From NCBI GenBank assembly GCA_963762315.1, contig CAVXKO010000007.1, positions 682,001-746,000 on the forward strand: a stretch of DNA of 64,000 nucleotides, read 5' to 3'. This document shows, piece by piece, positions 1 through 8,734 of this stretch. Origin of the DNA: RPQJ01 sp963762315. GTDB lineage: Bacteria > Pseudomonadota > Gammaproteobacteria > Steroidobacterales > Steroidobacteraceae. The notes under the pieces were generated by a model. It searched no databases and had not been told where the DNA came from. It saw nothing but the letters and a program-made list of their open reading frames with translations. The position numbers were made by a program, and so were the translations under genes. Within the stretch, counting starts at the first letter, position 1. Every line of letters starts with the position of its first letter.

Positions 1-159
1 GCCGTGCACTCGTACGAGTCGATGGCCTTTGATTTCGGCAAAGACCGCTACGCGCTCGACCTCGCGGCGAATGCACTGGCACTGCAGCACGAGGAAGTGG
101 ACACCTCGGGCGCGGCGTTGCTGCGCAATCGCCACGAATTCACGCGACCAGGAACCTGA
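1..159 (+). CDS. C-terminal fragment of an unrecognised protein, cut by the window edge
   Basis: Reading from base 1 gives 52 codons ending in TGA at 157-159. The peptide looks protein-like (mixed acidic, aromatic and aliphatic residues, with the motif HSYESMAFDFGKDRY) but matches no family I can name. Its 5' part lies outside the window. It precedes the VOC remnant by 28 bases. Assignment as a real gene rests only on the open frame and composition. Confidence 0.35.
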   Translation, partial: AVHSYESMAFDFGKDRYALDLAANALALQHEEVDTSGAALLRNRHEFTRPGT

Positions 160-187
160 ACGACGGCTGCACGAAAAGGAGGCGCTC

Positions 188-367
188 ATGAAACCAGCCC
201 CTCCCGGTTGGCCGAGGATCTCGTCGAACATCCATTACCGCGGCTCGGCGACGCGCGTCCAGACGGAGATGCGCAGCCCGCTCAGCGCCGGCTGCAGCTA
301 CGGCGCCCTCGATCCCGAAGGGCATCTGTGGTGGTTCTCGGAGCGTGTCCGCAATCCCCCGGCCTGA
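188..367 (+). pseudogene. Internally deleted VOC (glyoxalase/bleomycin-resistance fold) gene remnant
   Basis: A 59-codon frame starts at ATG 188 behind a strong ribosome site (AAAAGGAGG, 174-182). Its start, MKPAPPGWPRISS, matches the usual beginning of a family of roughly 150-residue VOC proteins. Its end, SYGALDPEGHLWWFSERVR, matches their usual C-terminus. The roughly 90 residues that should lie between, holding the metal-binding beta-alpha-beta core, are missing and replaced by about 20 unrelated residues. The intact start signal and end suggest an internal deletion rather than a random ORF. The product could not fold as a VOC domain. Confidence 0.55.
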
Positions 368-417
368 GCCGACGCGGACGGCACGCCCGCATCGGCCCAA
401 CCGCTTCGTTCATCGGG

Positions 418-495
418 TCAGGACGTCAGGTCCTGCACCTGCTGGCACAGGTAGAGCACGATCGAAGCGACCATCACGATTCCGACGACTTCCAT
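418..495 (-). CDS. Candidate 25-residue single-span membrane microprotein
   Basis: ATG at 495-493 is preceded by AGGAGGT with a 5-base spacer, one of the best ribosome sites in the window. The 25 residues (MEVVGIVMVASIVLYLCQQV and a short polar tail) are essentially one hydrophobic helix. No homologue is recognised. Evidence is limited to the strong start signal and the transmembrane character; it could be chance. Confidence 0.4.
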   Translation of the reverse strand: MEVVGIVMVASIVLYLCQQVQDLTS

Positions 496-1142
496 TTCGA
501 ACCTCCTCGATGCGCCGATGCGGCGCGACGCGAATCATGGTGTTGTGATGCTGCAGGAAGATTGCAGGTTGCGTGCCTGCGGATGACGTGCGACGAAGCG
601 TGCGGTGGGCACGGCGAGATGAAGGGCGGACGGCAATCCGGGCCTTCGCTTGGGTGACTTCGTTGACCGGCAGCGAGCACGTCTGCGGCGGCGAACCGCC
701 CGGTGGAGCCCGGCGCGCGAGAAAGATTCGGCGCTTATGTGAAAACGAGAACACACCGGCGCGATGTGGGCTTAGGTTCGTGCCGAAGAAGAACAACAAT
801 CCGGGGAGTCGGGCCCATGCGGAAACTGCGACCGGCGAAGCCAGCCGACGTGGCCGGCGAGCGCCCATTGCTTGCAATGGCGACGGCGCTGCTCACGAAA
901 TCGCTTGTGCTGTACATCAGCGCCGTGATCCTGCAGCGTCTGTGGACGCTGCTGAACTCCGATGTCCTGCAGCTGATCCGGCGCGTGCATTGATGCACGA
1001 ATAGCCGCATCGACAGGACTCGTGCCCAGGGTCCTGCCGGCGTCGTTGGGCGCTGCGGCGATTGCGAAGACCTGTCGGTTTGTCTTCAGCTCATCCGGCG
1101 CAGATCTTCGACTCGGCTGTTACGCCTGGGCACTTTCCTTCT
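496..1142. other. Low-coding gap with no recognised gene
   Basis: About 650 bases between the microprotein and the oxidoreductase. Several overlapping frames are open on both strands, as expected at this GC content, but none resembles a known family. The only item worth separate mention is the weak candidate at 817-993. No repeat or clear terminator was seen. Confidence 0.5.
817..993 (+). CDS. Weak candidate small membrane protein, 58 residues
   Basis: From ATG 817 the frame gives a basic N-terminus (MRKLRPAKPADV) followed by a hydrophobic stretch around residues 20-45. The purine run GGGGAG lies about 11 bases upstream. No family is recognised, and the codon pattern does not distinguish it from background. 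Included because the gap otherwise holds nothing. Confidence 0.2.
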   Translation: MRKLRPAKPADVAGERPLLAMATALLTKSLVLYISAVILQRLWTLLNSDVLQLIRRVH

Positions 1143-2345
1143 TCATCGGCGCGATCGGCCGCGGCCCGTGGCAGGGCCGAGTGCCGGCAACGCCAGCTTT
1201 CTCGCCGCGCTCCCAAGGCGGGCTGTCGAGCCCCGCAGCGCCGGCGCGTTGAGCGGAGGATCGATCTCCGCCATCGTGAGTTGGAAGACCGCTTCCTTGA
1301 TGACCGATAGTCCCGGAGATGCGATCACCGAACGGGCGGAGACCAGGAACGTGTCCAGATCGCCAAAGGCGACGAGCATCGGCTTGCGGGACGGCCTGAA
1401 GGGCCGCAGCCCGCGGCCCGCCAGCGCACGCCCGGCATTCCCGGCCGCACACTCGCCCATCTGCATCGCGTAGTACGCCTGCTTGCCGAGTGGATGCGGC
1501 AGCGCCGCGGCGTCGCCGATGACGAACAGATTGTCGAACCGCTTGCTTTGCAGCGCAGCCGTCACCGGTGCCCATTGCCGCGGCTTGTCGACGAGACCGG
1601 ACTCGCGCAGCAGCGGCGGCGCCATGCCTCCGCCCGTCCAGATCGTGAGGTCCGAGCGCAGCCGCTCGCCGGAGCTGAGCTGGACCCGCTTTGGAGTCAC
1701 GGCGATCACAGGCGAGCGGGTGTGAACGTGGACGCCGTATTCGGCGCAGCGCGCGCGCACCGCCGCGTCGAGCGCCAGGGGCGTCCCCGGCAGCAAGCGC
1801 GGGCCGGCTTCGATGACACGGATGCTCAGGCCCTCGCGGTGCCGGTGGCGGCGCAGGATCTCGCCGAGGGCTTCGATGCCCTCGAGTCCGCCACCGACGA
1901 TGACCACCGAGTGTTTGCCCGGCCGGCCCGCGAGCGTCGCGAGCGCGCGACCAATCGCGGCGCAGTCGTCGACGCTCTTGAAAGGCATGGCATGCCGGTC
2001 GGCGCCCTTGATGCCAAAGGTGTCGTTCACCGCGCCGACGGCGACGATGCACACGTCGAAGTCGAACTGCCGGCCGCCGGAGGTGGTCAACCGGCCCGCC
2101 CGTGCATCGATGGCCGTGACCGTCGCGCGAACGAATCGATGCCCGGCGCGCGATACCAGGCGCGACCGCGGCAGTCGCAGGTCCGCCGGGCGTTTTACGC
2201 CCGATAGCAGTTCATGGATGTTGGGCAGCCACTCGAACCACGGCGAGCGGTCGATGACCGTGACGGCATACTCGCGACCGAGGTGCTGGGCAGCGGTCAA
2301 CCCGGCGAAGTTCGCCCCGACGATCGCGACCTTCGGCCTGCTCAT
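1143..2345 (-). CDS. NAD(P)/FAD-dependent oxidoreductase, NDH-2-like
   Basis: A 400-residue flavoprotein of the pyridine nucleotide-disulphide oxidoreductase fold, resembling type II NADH dehydrogenases. The FAD-binding Rossmann loop is at the N-terminus (VAIVGANFAGL). A second nucleotide-binding loop, VVIVGGGLEGIEA, lies near residue 150. The C-terminal FAD contact NLFVIGDAAAL lies near residue 295. Family members pass electrons from NAD(P)H to quinones or other acceptors; the acceptor here is unknown. The ATG chosen (MSRPKVAIVG) overlaps the uvrA stop as ATGA, so it is translationally coupled to uvrA. A longer upstream frame exists but has no family support. Confidence 0.8.
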   Translation of the reverse strand: MSRPKVAIVGANFAGLTAAQHLGREYAVTVIDRSPWFEWLPNIHELLSGVKRPADLRLPRSRLVSRAGHRFVRATVTAIDARAGRLTTSGGRQFDFDVCIVAVGAVNDTFGIKGADRHAMPFKSVDDCAAIGRALATLAGRPGKHSVVIVGGGLEGIEALGEILRRHRHREGLSIRVIEAGPRLLPGTPLALDAAVRARCAEYGVHVHTRSPVIAVTPKRVQLSSGERLRSDLTIWTGGGMAPPLLRESGLVDKPRQWAPVTAALQSKRFDNLFVIGDAAALPHPLGKQAYYAMQMGECAAGNAGRALAGRGLRPFRPSRKPMLVAFGDLDTFLVSARSVIASPGLSVIKEAVFQLTMAEIDPPLNAPALRGSTARLGSAARKLALPALGPATGRGRSRR

Positions 2346-5300
2346 GCCCGACTCCGCTGCGCAAGGAACGCCGAGAGCACGTCCGCGGTGTGCGAGCCCT
2401 TGCGGACCTTCGCGACGACTTCGGGAGAACCATTGGCGACGATCCGGCCGCCGCCCGAGCCGCCTTCGGGCCCGAGGTCGATGAGCCAATCCGCCTCGGC
2501 GATCACGTCGAGGTTGTGCTCGATCACCACGACCGTGTTGCCCGCATCGACCAGGCGATGCAGCACGCGGATCAGCTTCTCCACGTCGGCCATGTGCAGG
2601 CCGACCGTCGGTTCATCGAGCACATAGAGCGTGTGCTTCTTCTCTTCCGCCGGCTTCGCCGGCGCGGTCTTGCGCGGAATCATCGGCTTCTCGGGACGCA
2701 GTCGCGCCAGTTCGGTGACGAGCTTGATGCGCTGTGCCTCGCCGCCCGACAGAGTCGGGCTCTGCTGGCCGAGCGTCAGGTAGCCGAGGCCCACGTCCTG
2801 CAGCAGTCGCAGGGCATGATGGATGCGCGGATGGGCCGTGAAGAACTCCACCGCATCGTCCACGCTCATCGAGAGCACGTCGCCGATGCTCTTTCCCTTG
2901 AAAGTGATCGACAATGTCTCGGAGTTGAACCGCCGGCCGCCGCAGGTGTCGCACAGCACCTTCACGTCGGGCAGGAAGCTCATCTCGATGGTCTGCACGC
3001 CCTGCCCTTCGCAGCTCTCGCAGCGGCCGCCCGCCGTGTTGAACGAGAAGCGACCCGGCGTGTAGCCGCGCACGCGCGCGTCGGTCACCCCCGCGAACAG
3101 CTTGCGGATGTCGTCCCAGAATCCGACGTACGTGGCCGGGCACGACCGCGGCGTCTTGCCGATCGGTGTCTGGTCCACTTCGAGCACACGGGCGATGCGA
3201 TCCCAGCCGTCGATCGACTCGCAGCCGATGAACGGGGGCAGCCTGCCCTTGCCGCGCCTTTCACTGAGGCGAGCTCGCAGGTTGGCGTAGAGCACGTCGC
3301 GGGCCAGGGTGGACTTGCCTGAGCCCGAGACGCCGGTGACGACCGTCAGGCGGCCGAGCGGAACCCGCGCATTGACCTTGCGCAGGTTGTGCAGTGTGGC
3401 TCCCCGGATTTCGAGCGAGATCTCCTTCGGCGCGACCGGACGGCGATCCGCAAGCGGATGCAGCAGCGGGTGAGCGAGGAACCTGCCGGTGATCGACGTG
3501 GGCGAGGCGATCAGGTCCGCGATCGTCCCGGCGCCGACGACGTGGCCGCCGCGCGTGCCGGCGCCAGGGCCGAGATCGATGACGTGGTCGGCGCGACGGA
3601 TCGTGTCTTCGTCGTGCTCCACCACCAGCAGCGTATTGCCCTTGCGACCGAGTTTCCCGAGCGCGTCGAGCAGCACGCGATTGTCTCGTGGATGCAGGCC
3701 GATGGTCGGTTCGTCGAGCACGTAGCAGACGCCGCGCAGGTTCGAGCCGAGCTGCGAGGCGAGGCGGATGCGCTGCGCCTCGCCGCCCGAGAGCGTGGGC
3801 GCCGCGCGGTCGAGCGAGACGTATCCGAGGCCCGTGTCGAGCAGGAACGAGAGGCGCGAGCGGACCTCGGCCCCCAGGTCACGTGCGATCTCCGCCTCGC
3901 GACCCTTGAGCTTGAGGGCCTTGAAGAACTCGAGCGCGTCCTCGACCGGCAGGGCCGTCAGGTCGGCAATGGACCGGTCGCGAAACGTCACGTTGAGCGC
4001 CACCGGGTTCAGGCGCCGGCCCTCGCAAGCGGTACAAGCCGACGCCTCGCCGTCGAACCACTCGTTCCACCAGATCTCTTCGCCGGACTGCTCGGCGTCG
4101 AATCCCTTGATGCGCACGCCGGTGCCGAAGCACGATTCGCACCAGCCGTGCTTGGAGTTGTACGAAAACAGGCGCGGGTCCAGTTCGGCGAAGCTGCGGC
4201 CGCAGGACGGACAAGCGCGCTTGATGGAGAACACGCGGACCTTGCCGCGGTCGAGCACGTGGGCGACGCCCTTGCCGAAGTCGAGGGCCTTACGCAGCGT
4301 CTCGCGCAGGTCGCGCTCGCTGCGAGCCGTCACGGTCACCTCGCCCACCGGCAGTTCGAGCGTGTGTTCCTTGAAGCGATCGAGGCGCGGCCAGCGGTTC
4401 GTGGGCAGCTTCTGGCCGTCCACGCGAATCGATGCGTAGCCCTTGGACAGGGCCCACTTGGCGAGGTCGGTGTAGTAGCCCTTGCGGGCCACCACGAGCG
4501 GCGCGAGCAGCTCGATCCTGCGGCCCTTGCAGTCGCGCAGCAGGCGCGCGGCGATCGCATCCGCCGTCTGCGGCTCGATCGCGTCCCCGCAGTCCGGGCA
4601 GTGCTGCGTGCCGAGCTTCACGTACAGCAGGCGCAGGAAGTGGTGCACCTCGGTGAGCGTGCCGACGGTGCTCTTGCGCCCGCCGCGGCTGGTGCGCTGC
4701 TCGATCGCGACCGTCGGCGGGATGCCGAAGATGGCATCCACGTCGGGGCGCGCGGCGGGCTGCACGAACTGGCGCGCATACGCGTTGAGCGATTCGAGGT
4801 AGCGGCGCTGGCCCTCGGCGAAGACGATGTCGAATGCGAGCGTGGATTTGCCGGAGCCCGAAACGCCGGTGACGACGGTCATGCCGTCGCGCGGGATGGT
4901 GACGTCCACGTCGCGCAGGTTGTGCTCGCGGGCCTTGTGCACGACGATCGAGTTGCGCGCCCGGTCTTCGATCCTGGCCGGCGCGGGCGCCACCCTGGCG
5001 GGCAATGCCGCGCGACCCGCGGCCAGCACGCGCTGCCGGTCAAGATCGTATTCCTGCAGCGATTTGCCGGTGTGCGACCTGCCGCAGGCCATCACCTCCT
5101 CGGGCGTCCCGGCGACGACGAGCATGCCGCCCGCATCGCCGCCTTCCGGCCCGAGGTCGATGATCCAGTCCGACGCGCGGATCACGTCGAGGTTGTGCTC
5201 GATCACCACCAGCGAGTGGCCGGCATCGAGCAGGCGCTTGAACGCGCCGAGCAGCTTCGCAACGTCGTCGAAATGCAGGCCCGTCGTCGGCTCGTCGAAC

Positions 5301-7981
5301 AGGAAAAGCGTACTCGCTGTCGTACCAGCGTCGGCCAGGTGGCCGGCCAGCTTGAGGCGCTGCGCCTCGCCACCCGAAAGCGTCGGCACGGGCTGGCCGA
5401 GACGCAGGTAATCGAGACCGACGGCGATCAGCGGCTCGAGGCAAGCGAGCACGTCCCTGTCGCCCTCGAAGAAGACTGCGGCTTCGGAGACCGTCATGTC
5501 GAGCACGTCGGCGATGCTGCGCCCGGGTCCGCTGCTCTTCGCCATCTTCACGTCGAGGATTTCGGGGCGGTAGCGGCGTCCGTCGCAGTCCGGGCAGCGC
5601 AGGTACACGTCCGAGAGGAACTGCATCTCGACGTGCTCGAAACCGTTGCCGCCGCATGTCGGGCAACGGCCGTTGCCGGAGTTGAAGCTGAACGTGCCGA
5701 GCGTGTAGCCGCGCTCGATCGACACTGCCTCCGCCGCGAATCTCCTGCGAATGACCTCGAACGCTCCGACGTAGCTCGCGGGATTGGAGCGCGTGGTTCG
5801 CCCGATCTGCGTCTGGTCGACCATCACCACTTCGGCGACGTGCTCGGTGCCGAGCAGCGCACGGTGCGCGCCCGGGGTCTCGGTGGGCTTGCCTTTGGCG
5901 CGCCGCAAGGCCGCGTACAGGACGTCCTGCACCAGCGTCGACTTGCCCGACCCGGAAACGCCCGTGACGCACACGAGGCGATGCAGCGGCACGGTGACGT
6001 CGATCTGCTTCAGGTTGTGTTCGGTCGCGCCCTGCACGACCAGCGCCGGCGCGCCCTCGTCCGGCCGGCCGCGGATGCCCGCCGAGATCACGGCATCGCG
6101 CCGGCCCGAAAGGTACTGCGCCGTCAGCGTATCGGCTCGGGCCACCAGCTCTCCGGGTGTTCCTTCGAACACGATCTGGCCACCGTGCTCGCCGGGACCG
6201 GGGCCCAGGTCGAGAATGCGGTCGGCGGTGAGCATGATCTGCGGGTCGTGCTCGACCACCAGCAGTGAATTGCCGTTGTCGCGCAGTCGGTGCATCACCT
6301 CGATGACGCGGCGCATGTCGCGTGGATGGAGCCCGATCGATGGCTCGTCCAGCACGAAGAGCGTGTTCACGAGCGACGTGCCGAGCGCCGTCGTCAGGTT
6401 GATGCGCTGCACTTCCCCGCCCGAAAGCGTGCGGGACTGCCGGTCCAGCGTGAGGTAGCCGAGGCCGACGCGGACCAGGAAATCCAGCCGCGAGCGGATC
6501 TCGCCGAGCAGGAGGTCCGCGGCCTCGTCGAGCGGTGCCGGCAGCTTGAGGCTCACGAAGAAGTCCCGGGCGCGATCGATCGGCAGCAGCATCACGTCGT
6601 GGACGTTGAGGCCGCGGTCCGCGCCGCCCTGCGCGCCGAGCCGCCACAGCAGCGCTTCGTCCTTGAGCCTTGCGCCGCCGCAGTCCGGGCACGGGGTGTA
6701 GCTTCGGTACTTCGAGAGCAGCACGCGGATGTGCATCTTGTAGCTCTTGGTCTCGAGCCACTTGAAGAAACGCTTCGCGCCGTACCAGACTTTCTTTTCC
6801 CACGGCCCCTCGCCGTCGATCACCCAACGGCGCTGCTCTTCGGTGAGATCGCGCCACGGCGTGTCGAGCGGGATGCCGCGCTTGCGCGCGAACTTGACGA
6901 GGTCGTCCTGGCACTCCTTGTACGACTCGGTCTGCCACGTGCGCACGGCGCCGCCGCGCAGCGTCTTGCCGGCATCGGGCACCACGAGGCCGTAGTCGAC
7001 ACCGATGACACGGCCGAAGCCGCGGCAGGTTTCGCAGGCGCCGAGCGGGGAGTTGAACGAAAAGAGGCTCGGGGTCGGCTCGCGGTAGTGGATGTCGCAC
7101 TCGGCGCAGTGCAGGTCCGAGGAGAAGCGCCACAGCACGTGGCCCTCACCCGACCTCCGGTCGACCTCTCCCGCAGGCGGGAGAGGTAGAGAACCCTCAC
7201 CCGCGCTTTGCGCGACCTCTCCCGCAAGCGGGAGAGGTAGAGAACCCTCACCCGCGCTTTGCGCGACCTCTCCCGCAAGCGGGAGAGGTAAAGAGGCATG
7301 CACGCTCACCCGCCCGCGCCCGACCCTCAGGCCGGATTCGAGCGCCTCGAGCACGCGCGAGCGATCTGCGCCGGCCAGCCGGAACCGGTCGAGCACCATT
7401 TCCAGTTGCCCGGCCGACCGCGCATGCACGCGCGTGTATCCCTGCTGCTCGAGCAGCCCGAGCACTTCCTTCTCGCTGAAATTCTTCGGCACGGCGACCG
7501 GGAACGTGAGCACCAGCCGCGGATCGCCCAGCGGTTTCGTCCGCTCCTCGAGCGCGCCCAGGATCGACTCCGGCGTGTCGCGATGCACCGGCTTGCCGCA
7601 GCCCCGGCAATACAGCTGCCCGGCCCGGGCGAACAGCAGTTTCAGGTGGTCGTTCAGCTCGGTCATCGTGCCAACCGTCGAGCGCGAGGTGCGCACCGGG
7701 TTGGTCTGGTCGATGGCGATGGCCGGCGGGATCCCCTCGATCCGGTCCACCTGCGGCTTGTCCATGCGGTCGAGGAACTGCCGGGCGTAAGGCGAGAAGG
7801 TCTCGACGTAGCGGCGCTGGCCCTCCGCATAGACCGTGTCGAAAACCAATGAGGACTTTCCGGACCCAGAGACCCCGGTGACGACTACCAGTTCGCCGAG
7901 CGGAATGTCGAGGTCGAGGCCGCGCAGGTTGTTCTGACGGGCCCCGCGGACGCGGATGCAGTCTTTCTCTGGATGAATCAT
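2342..7981 (-). CDS. uvrA: Double-length excinuclease ABC subunit A (two UvrA units fused)
   Basis: UvrA is the ATP-driven damage sensor that loads UvrB in nucleotide excision repair. Ordinary UvrA has about 940 residues and two ABC modules. This 1879-residue protein has four GVSGSGKS Walker A loops, four TLSGGE signature motifs and four CxxC zinc-finger regions, so it is two UvrA units in tandem, a form known from some Betaproteobacteria. The ATG at 7981-7979 (MIHPEKDCIRVRGARQNNL) fits the family start; a GTG at 8020 would add 13 residues. Residues about 229-279 are encoded by three repeat units (7143-7295) inserted before the first zinc finger (DLHCAEC). The stop overlaps the oxidoreductase start. 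Confidence 0.93.
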   Translation of the reverse strand: MIHPEKDCIRVRGARQNNLRGLDLDIPLGELVVVTGVSGSGKSSLVFDTVYAEGQRRYVETFSPYARQFLDRMDKPQVDRIEGIPPAIAIDQTNPVRTSRSTVGTMTELNDHLKLLFARAGQLYCRGCGKPVHRDTPESILGALEERTKPLGDPRLVLTFPVAVPKNFSEKEVLGLLEQQGYTRVHARSAGQLEMVLDRFRLAGADRSRVLEALESGLRVGRGRVSVHASLPLPLAGEVAQSAGEGSLPLPLAGEVAQSAGEGSLPLPPAGEVDRRSGEGHVLWRFSSDLHCAECDIHYREPTPSLFSFNSPLGACETCRGFGRVIGVDYGLVVPDAGKTLRGGAVRTWQTESYKECQDDLVKFARKRGIPLDTPWRDLTEEQRRWVIDGEGPWEKKVWYGAKRFFKWLETKSYKMHIRVLLSKYRSYTPCPDCGGARLKDEALLWRLGAQGGADRGLNVHDVMLLPIDRARDFFVSLKLPAPLDEAADLLLGEIRSRLDFLVRVGLGYLTLDRQSRTLSGGEVQRINLTTALGTSLVNTLFVLDEPSIGLHPRDMRRVIEVMHRLRDNGNSLLVVEHDPQIMLTADRILDLGPGPGEHGGQIVFEGTPGELVARADTLTAQYLSGRRDAVISAGIRGRPDEGAPALVVQGATEHNLKQIDVTVPLHRLVCVTGVSGSGKSTLVQDVLYAALRRAKGKPTETPGAHRALLGTEHVAEVVMVDQTQIGRTTRSNPASYVGAFEVIRRRFAAEAVSIERGYTLGTFSFNSGNGRCPTCGGNGFEHVEMQFLSDVYLRCPDCDGRRYRPEILDVKMAKSSGPGRSIADVLDMTVSEAAVFFEGDRDVLACLEPLIAVGLDYLRLGQPVPTLSGGEAQRLKLAGHLADAGTTASTLFLFDEPTTGLHFDDVAKLLGAFKRLLDAGHSLVVIEHNLDVIRASDWIIDLGPEGGDAGGMLVVAGTPEEVMACGRSHTGKSLQEYDLDRQRVLAAGRAALPARVAPAPARIEDRARNSIVVHKAREHNLRDVDVTIPRDGMTVVTGVSGSGKSTLAFDIVFAEGQRRYLESLNAYARQFVQPAARPDVDAIFGIPPTVAIEQRTSRGGRKSTVGTLTEVHHFLRLLYVKLGTQHCPDCGDAIEPQTADAIAARLLRDCKGRRIELLAPLVVARKGYYTDLAKWALSKGYASIRVDGQKLPTNRWPRLDRFKEHTLELPVGEVTVTARSERDLRETLRKALDFGKGVAHVLDRGKVRVFSIKRACPSCGRSFAELDPRLFSYNSKHGWCESCFGTGVRIKGFDAEQSGEEIWWNEWFDGEASACTACEGRRLNPVALNVTFRDRSIADLTALPVEDALEFFKALKLKGREAEIARDLGAEVRSRLSFLLDTGLGYVSLDRAAPTLSGGEAQRIRLASQLGSNLRGVCYVLDEPTIGLHPRDNRVLLDALGKLGRKGNTLLVVEHDEDTIRRADHVIDLGPGAGTRGGHVVGAGTIADLIASPTSITGRFLAHPLLHPLADRRPVAPKEISLEIRGATLHNLRKVNARVPLGRLTVVTGVSGSGKSTLARDVLYANLRARLSERRGKGRLPPFIGCESIDGWDRIARVLEVDQTPIGKTPRSCPATYVGFWDDIRKLFAGVTDARVRGYTPGRFSFNTAGGRCESCEGQGVQTIEMSFLPDVKVLCDTCGGRRFNSETLSITFKGKSIGDVLSMSVDDAVEFFTAHPRIHHALRLLQDVGLGYLTLGQQSPTLSGGEAQRIKLVTELARLRPEKPMIPRKTAPAKPAEEKKHTLYVLDEPTVGLHMADVEKLIRVLHRLVDAGNTVVVIEHNLDVIAEADWLIDLGPEGGSGGGRIVANGSPEVVAKVRKGSHTADVLSAFLAQRSRA
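7143..7295. repeat. Three tandem 51-bp palindromic repeat units inside uvrA
   Basis: Units start at 7143, 7194 and 7245 and are each exactly 51 bases. Each begins CCCTCACCC and has a short stem (CGACC/GGTCG in the first unit, CGCGC/GCGCG in the other two). The constant hairpin ACCTCTCCCGC-GCGGGAGAGGT follows. Because 51 is a multiple of three, the units add 17 codons each and leave uvrA open. The encoded peptide repeats LPLPLAGEVAQSAGEG. The same repeat occurs at 19.7, 23.8, 26.9, 55.8 and 57.7 kb. Confidence 0.93.
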
Positions 7982-8090
7982 GTTCGGCGGGGGGCCCGGA
8001 AGGTCGTGCCGGGAGGTCACGCTACCACGTTCGGGTCGAATCGCGGATACTTCGCCTCACAACGATTCCGAGATTCCTGGGGACGACACA

Positions 8091-8732
8091 ATGCGGTTCT
8101 TCTCGGCCCTGATGCCGCGCGAGGCGCGGTTTTTCGCCCTGTTCAACCGTCACGCGCAGTGCATCGTGGACGGGGGCGACGCCGTCGTTAAGCTCGTGAA
8201 GGGGTATTCCGACCAGAAGCTGCGCGCCGAGTTGATCCACCAGATCGGGGAGACCGAGCGCAGCGCCGACAAGGTCACCTACGAGACGGTGTCCCTGCTG
8301 CACTCCACGTTCATCACGCCGTTCGACCGGATGGATATCCACCGCCTGATCTCGAGCATGGACGACATCCTCGACCTCATGCAGGACGCCGCCGAGTCGA
8401 TGCACCTGTTCGACATCCAGACGCTCCCGCCCGAATCCGAACGCATGGCGGAGCTGCTCTCGAAGTGCTGCCGCAAGGTCCAGGAAGCCGTCGGGCTGCT
8501 GAGCTCGATGGACAACGCGCCGCGCGCCCTCTCCCTGTGCCAGGAAATCGACGTGCTCGAGAGCGACGCCGATGCGGCCTCGCGCGACGGCATCTCCAGG
8601 CTGTTCCGCGAGGAGCAGGACGTCCGCCAGCTGATCAAGCACAAGAACGTCTACGAGTACCTGGAGAACGCGATCGACAAGTGCCAGGACGTGGCCAACG
8701 TCATCGAGTCCGTGATCGTCGAGAACGTCTGA
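8091..8732 (+). CDS. PhoU-like DUF47 protein, Pit accessory factor
   Basis: A 213-residue, mostly helical protein of the DUF47/PhoU-like family, close to the usual length of about 210. Such proteins are encoded immediately before low-affinity phosphate transporters and are thought to control them. It is rich in heptad-like acidic and hydrophobic residues, with a typical E-R-x-A-D segment (ETERSADKVTYETV). The start ATG 8091 has only a weak GGGGA upstream. The pit gene starts 2 bases after the stop, so the two form one transcription unit. Confidence 0.88.
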   Translation: MRFFSALMPREARFFALFNRHAQCIVDGGDAVVKLVKGYSDQKLRAELIHQIGETERSADKVTYETVSLLHSTFITPFDRMDIHRLISSMDDILDLMQDAAESMHLFDIQTLPPESERMAELLSKCCRKVQEAVGLLSSMDNAPRALSLCQEIDVLESDADAASRDGISRLFREEQDVRQLIKHKNVYEYLENAIDKCQDVANVIESVIVENV

Positions 8733-8734
8733 CC

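Noticed and set aside
3389..6268. A 959-codon open frame antisense to uvrA
   Set aside because: It mirrors the codon structure of uvrA in a GC-rich genome and matches no family; uvrA motifs on the other strand are unambiguous.
7143..7295. Tandem units as a possible CRISPR array
   Set aside because: The units are contiguous with no unique spacers, lie inside uvrA, and no cas genes are present.
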